A DNA stretch of 6,008 bases from Nanobdellota archaeon (GTDB taxonomy: Archaea > Nanobdellota > Nanobdellia > Woesearchaeales > UBA12501). The stretch covers positions 1 to 6,008 of the forward strand of contig JAHJCS010000131.1 of the NCBI GenBank assembly GCA_018812465.1, read 5' to 3'. Below the pieces are notes generated by a model that saw only the letters and a program-made list of their open reading frames with translations, had not been told where the DNA came from and did not search any database. The position numbers were made by a program, and so were the translations under genes. This document shows, in pieces, positions 5,779 to 6,008 of this stretch (position 1 is the first letter of the stretch; every line of letters starts with the position of its first letter).

Positions 5779-6008
5779 AAGTTTGTTTCGGGATTGGGAC
5801 AATGTCCAAGAGCATCAATGAGATTATGATTATCATATAGAAGACTGATACAGCTGCATTCTCGATAAGACTGAGTCTAGGGATCTTTTTAGAGAACTTT
5901 GCTGCGCCGTGCTGCATAAGAAGAAGACCTGCGACATTTGTCAGAAGATATGCAATCAGGAATACAGGGACAAAAAGATCTTTTGTGATGAATGCAGAAA
6001 GATATGCA
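5777..6008 (-). CDS. C-terminal end of an integral membrane protein (5' end outside window)
   Basis: The last 76 residues of a protein that begins beyond the right edge; the first complete codon is at 6007-6005 and the stop is TAG at 5779-5777. I do not recognise the family. The visible part has two strongly hydrophobic stretches, roughly visible residues 11-30 (FVPVFLIAYLLTNVAGLLLM) and 52-71 (around VFYMIIIISLMLLDIVPI). They are separated by a basic loop containing AKFSKKIPRLSLIEN. This is the pattern of two membrane helices joined by a probably cytoplasmic positively charged loop, ending in a short polar tail (PKQT). It lies only 11 bases before the start of the giant secreted hydrolase and its stop overlaps that gene's Shine-Dalgarno, so the two are likely translated from one message. 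It could be a membrane partner, a transporter subunit or an unrelated operon neighbour; the sequence does not decide this. Confidence 0.85.
   Translation of the reverse strand, partial: AYLSAFITKDLFVPVFLIAYLLTNVAGLLLMQHGAAKFSKKIPRLSLIENAAVSVFYMIIIISLMLLDIVPIPKQT

Overview
The window is almost entirely one very large secreted-protein gene on the minus strand. It starts at 5765 and runs off the left edge, giving 1,921 in-frame codons with no stop (over 200 kDa before the missing C-terminus). I read this frame line by line and found no internal stop or frameshift. To its right, reading in the same direction, is the end of a small membrane-protein gene (6008 to 5777). The two genes are 11 bases apart, and the upstream stop codon lies inside the Shine-Dalgarno sequence of the large gene, so they are probably co-transcribed.

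The large protein is a multidomain extracellular machine. In order it has: a Sec signal peptide (residues 1-24); a CARDB-like beta-sandwich (about 42-129); a three-repeat module resembling DUF5648 (about 147-285); a second CARDB domain (about 296-396); two tandem copies of a beta-rich domain marked by a VNDDHW motif (about 402-532 and 540-665); a cysteine-rich GH19 chitinase/lysozyme-like domain (about 674-900); two short 'YLF.NGK.RHI' type repeats (about 915-1030); an M23 (LytM-type) zinc endopeptidase with all metal ligands (about 1074-1240); a Thr-rich linker; and a right-handed parallel beta-helix (about 1390-1790). An unassigned beta-rich region follows to the window edge. The two catalytic modules would attack different bonds of bacterial peptidoglycan: the glycan strand (GH19-type) and the cross-linking peptide (M23). 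The other modules look like binding, spacing or display elements.

Organism: arginine is encoded by AGA/AGG about 43 times against about 5 CGN codons, isoleucine often by ATA, glycine mostly by GGA, and GC is in the low-to-mid forties by eye. This codon pattern, with CARDB domains, a PTTTTT-type linker and a NosD-like beta-helix, fits an archaeon, plausibly an uncultivated DPANN lineage such as Woesearchaeota-like groups. That is inference; a Candidate Phyla Radiation bacterium or other host is not excluded. If the archaeal reading is right, a giant secreted protein with two murein hydrolases made by a cell that normally has no murein suggests a weapon, predation tool or attachment-and-entry device aimed at bacteria. 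This is the main point of interest.

I see no RNA gene, mobile element, CRISPR array or terminator. The plus-strand open frames are antisense shadows of the large gene.
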